NCBI RefSeq assembly: GCF_003014595.1
Contig: NZ_PYGK01000004.1
Location: 248,001 to 312,000 of the forward strand
Direction of reading: 5' to 3'
Origin: Chitinophaga ginsengisoli
GTDB taxonomy: Bacteria; Bacteroidota; Bacteroidia; Chitinophagales; Chitinophagaceae
DNA length: 64,000 nt
Of this stretch, positions 63,546 through 64,000 are shown piece after piece. A program made the translations under genes and the position numbers. The notes below the pieces were generated by a model, which was not told the DNA's origin, did not search any database, and saw only the letters and a list, made by a program, of their open reading frames with translations. Within the stretch, counting starts at the first letter, position 1. Every line of letters starts with the position of its first letter.

Positions 63546-64000
63546 GTTGCTGACGGCAGAGGATCTTAAAGAAAGTATCCAGCAACTGGATGATACGGTG
63601 GAAGTTGTAGCAATGCTGAAATCAGTCAGAGAGGCCGTGACCTATTTTCAACAGAACGATATGCCGGATCTTATCTTTAGTGATATACAACTGGGAGATG
63701 GAGAGAGCTTCGACATCTACAGAACGGTAGAAGTCTCAGCGCCCGTGATCTTCTGTACTGCCTACGATGAATACGCCCTGCAGGCATTTAAGACCAATGG
63801 CATTGAGTATATCCTGAAGCCATTCACCAATGCCTCCATCGCAGATGCCATCAAAAAGTATAATAACCTGCGCCGTCAGTTCACCGGAGCAGGCACAGAC
63901 AACCCCGCCAATACAATCGCAGAAACCGTACAGCAGCATACCTCCAAACCTGCGGCGATACTGGTATACTACAAAGACAAGATAGTGCCGGTCAGGCTGG
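63520..64000 (+). CDS. LytTR-family response regulator (3' end outside window)
   Basis: An open frame from the ATG at 63520 to the window edge, 160 codons. The receiver has IIEDE at the start, phospho-acceptor D55 in IFSDIQLGDGESF, TAYDEYALQAF and a lysine in YILKPF. After a linker, ILVYYKDKIVPVRL is the first strand pair of a LytTR DNA-binding domain. It is the partner of the overlapping LytS-type kinase. Confidence 0.92.
   Translation, partial: MRVVIIEDELLTAEDLKESIQQLDDTVEVVAMLKSVREAVTYFQQNDMPDLIFSDIQLGDGESFDIYRTVEVSAPVIFCTAYDEYALQAFKTNGIEYILKPFTNASIADAIKKYNNLRRQFTGAGTDNPANTIAETVQQHTSKPAAILVYYKDKIVPVRL

Noticed and set aside
1..64000. CRISPR arrays, transposases, integrases, rRNA and tRNA genes
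   Set aside because: Looked for regular direct repeats, DDE or recombinase motifs and tRNA-like folds on both strands and saw none that hold up.

Overview
The window reads as a chromosomal segment of a Bacteroidota member, most likely a Chitinophaga-like member of the Chitinophagaceae. Pointers are a SusC/SusD pair under an ECF sigma/FecR pair, a TonB receptor paired with a DUF4249 lipoprotein, many lipoprotein signal peptides, weak Shine-Dalgarno signals, and two upstream regions with the Bacteroidota promoter pattern TTG/TTTG - about 19-20 bp - TAnnTTTG. No rRNA, tRNA, CRISPR array or transposase was found.

Layout. (1) 1-8502, minus strand: response regulator, membrane-anchored HEAT protein, two processive family-2 glycosyltransferases, a TPR plus outer-membrane beta-barrel protein and a DUF4838 lipoprotein cut by the window edge. 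This has the parts of a synthase-dependent exopolysaccharide machine. (2) 8936-14911, plus strand, divergent: a large hybrid histidine kinase, CheR, a receiver-less CheB and a receiver-histidine kinase, with no chemoreceptor. (3) 15335-25946: ECF sigma and FecR facing an STN-containing SusC, SusD and a thioredoxin-fold protein, followed tail to tail by a MauE-like membrane protein, an anchored probable beta-propeller and a four-cysteine exported peptide. (4) 26166-33659: Tat-exported Gfo/Idh/MocA oxidoreductase with a secreted HEAT protein, a lipoprotein, a family-2 glycoside hydrolase and another lipoprotein. (5) 33643-47726, minus strand: a complete Wzx/Wzy-type exopolysaccharide cluster (Wza, Wzc, Wzx, Wzy, a WcaJ-like initiating transferase, three glycosyltransferases, three methyltransferases, an acyltransferase), followed by two further methyltransferase-like genes on the plus strand (48040-49783). 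(6) 49886-58783: housekeeping and stress genes (RtcB, MBL-fold hydrolase, AraC regulators, an Ada-like methyltransferase, an inositol-monophosphatase-like enzyme), small secreted proteins and several strong hairpins. (7) 58861-59134: intergenic palindromes. (8) 59199-64000: DUF4249/TonB receptor operon divergent from a LytS/LytTR-type two-component pair that runs off the window.

Two loci look least explained by known systems. One is the 1-15 kb synthase-dependent polysaccharide locus beside a CheB/CheR/kinase signalling set. The other is the 16.5-25.9 kb locus, in which a sigma/FecR-controlled SusCD importer and a thioredoxin-fold protein meet a small cysteine-rich exported peptide, a probable propeller and a MauE-like redox membrane protein. 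Functions given here come from reading motifs by eye; no searches were run.
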